In this document: positions 63,413-64,000 of the stretch, piece by piece | How the letters are laid out: each line of letters starts with the position of its first letter | Numbering within the stretch: position 1 is the first letter of the stretch | From: Tubiluchus corallicola | Taxonomy: Eukaryota; Priapulida; Priapulimorpha; Priapulimorphida; Tubiluchidae | Direction of reading: 5' to 3' | Assembly: GCA_030141605.1 (NCBI GenBank) | Contig: JAQGDQ010000161.1 | Coordinates: 124,001 to 188,000, forward strand | DNA: 64,000 nt | Notes under the pieces: generated by a model | Database searches by the model: none | The model's input: the letters and a program-made list of their open reading frames with translations, nothing else | Told to the model about the DNA's origin: nothing | Program-made: the position numbers and the translations under genes

Positions 63413-64000
63413 AATTTTAGTAATATTAGTAATTTGACAGTCACGTGACTGTTTGTACAGGGATGCATTGTATTTTACAATTCTAAGCATTTTTTATTTG
63501 TCATAATAATTATTATGACCCACTATTCATTAACAATAAAGAGGAGCCAGAACTGCTAATTAGTGGACTTCAAGACAACCTTCCTTAAGCACTTAACTAA
63601 TAAAACTTGACCGTGAATCACAAGACTTGTCAGTTGTTAGAGATTTTACCCATTGAAACACAATTGCAAGTGTTTGCCTACACGCAGTTGATCAAATAGT
63701 TTGAGTAGGTTCCTATTTTCATTTTTCTGTAGCTGTACTGGCTGTAAAACCTAATAAACGTTCTGATTGTGCCAGAAAGCTTTTCAGCTCTTGCAGTAAG
63801 ACTAGATTAATGAATCTGTACAATTTAATTTCCTCGGGTGTATTATCAACTATACATAAGCATGATAGATGAAAATGGGTGTAAAACGAGGAAGTAATAA
63901 TTTATTGTTGCTGTTGTACGCCTAAGGTAATATGCCAGTATCTAGAATCATATGAAGAGTTAATTTTATAACAAACATGTTTTGTGTAAATGTGTTACAG

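Larger units (their letters stand above)
59747..64000. other. RHOU-like intron 2 up to the window end
   Basis: Holds a hAT-like MITE (60285-60592), a 27-bp tandem duplication (61248-61300), a possible dispersed repeat (61930-62050) and a TA run (63393-63412). The window ends exactly at a good splice acceptor (pyrimidine-poor but TTACAG). Confidence 0.6.

Overview
This is eukaryotic, AT-rich nuclear DNA from a non-vertebrate animal, probably a marine or aquatic invertebrate; I cannot fix the phylum from sequence alone. The genes are split into many short exons with consensus GT-AG introns, the introns are full of decayed LINEs, hAT- and Harbinger-like MITEs and tRNA-derived SINEs, and the proteins are animal-specific (polybromo with BAH, HMG and C2H2 domains; ABHD12; a RHOU-type GTPase). 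No bacterial, plasmid, phage or CRISPR feature is present, and I saw no intact autonomous transposon.

Layout. (1) 381-10413, plus strand: the 3' eleven exons of a polybromo-1 orthologue (PBAF chromatin-remodelling subunit); the bromodomains lie upstream of the window. (2) 12158-20626, minus strand: a complete seven-exon GINS1/PSF1 gene (replicative CMG helicase), tail-to-tail with polybromo and carrying two dead LINEs in its first intron. (3) 21336-49373, plus strand: a complete twelve-exon ABHD12 gene (membrane-anchored lysophospholipase), head-to-head with GINS1 across about 0.7 kb. Introns 6, 7 and 11 are 5-10 kb and hold most of the repeats, including a foldback element with hammerhead-like cores and a pair of about 325-bp inverted repeats. 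(4) 49374-56267: gene-free intergenic sequence. (5) 56268 to the window end, plus strand: the first two coding exons of a RHOU/Wrch-1-like GTPase; the last bases of the window are a splice acceptor, so the third exon should start at base 64001.

The four genes do not form a pathway. The one functional pairing suggested by layout is the shared promoter region of GINS1 and ABHD12, which matches the human head-to-head arrangement of the same two genes on chromosome 20 as I recall it.

All gene models were spliced by eye: each intron was placed so that reading frame, GT-AG ends and family similarity agree. The GINS1 (194 aa), ABHD12 (384 aa) and polybromo (642 in-window codons) models stay open throughout. 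I found no clear candidate for a wholly new biological system; the strongest unusual items are listed in the findings.
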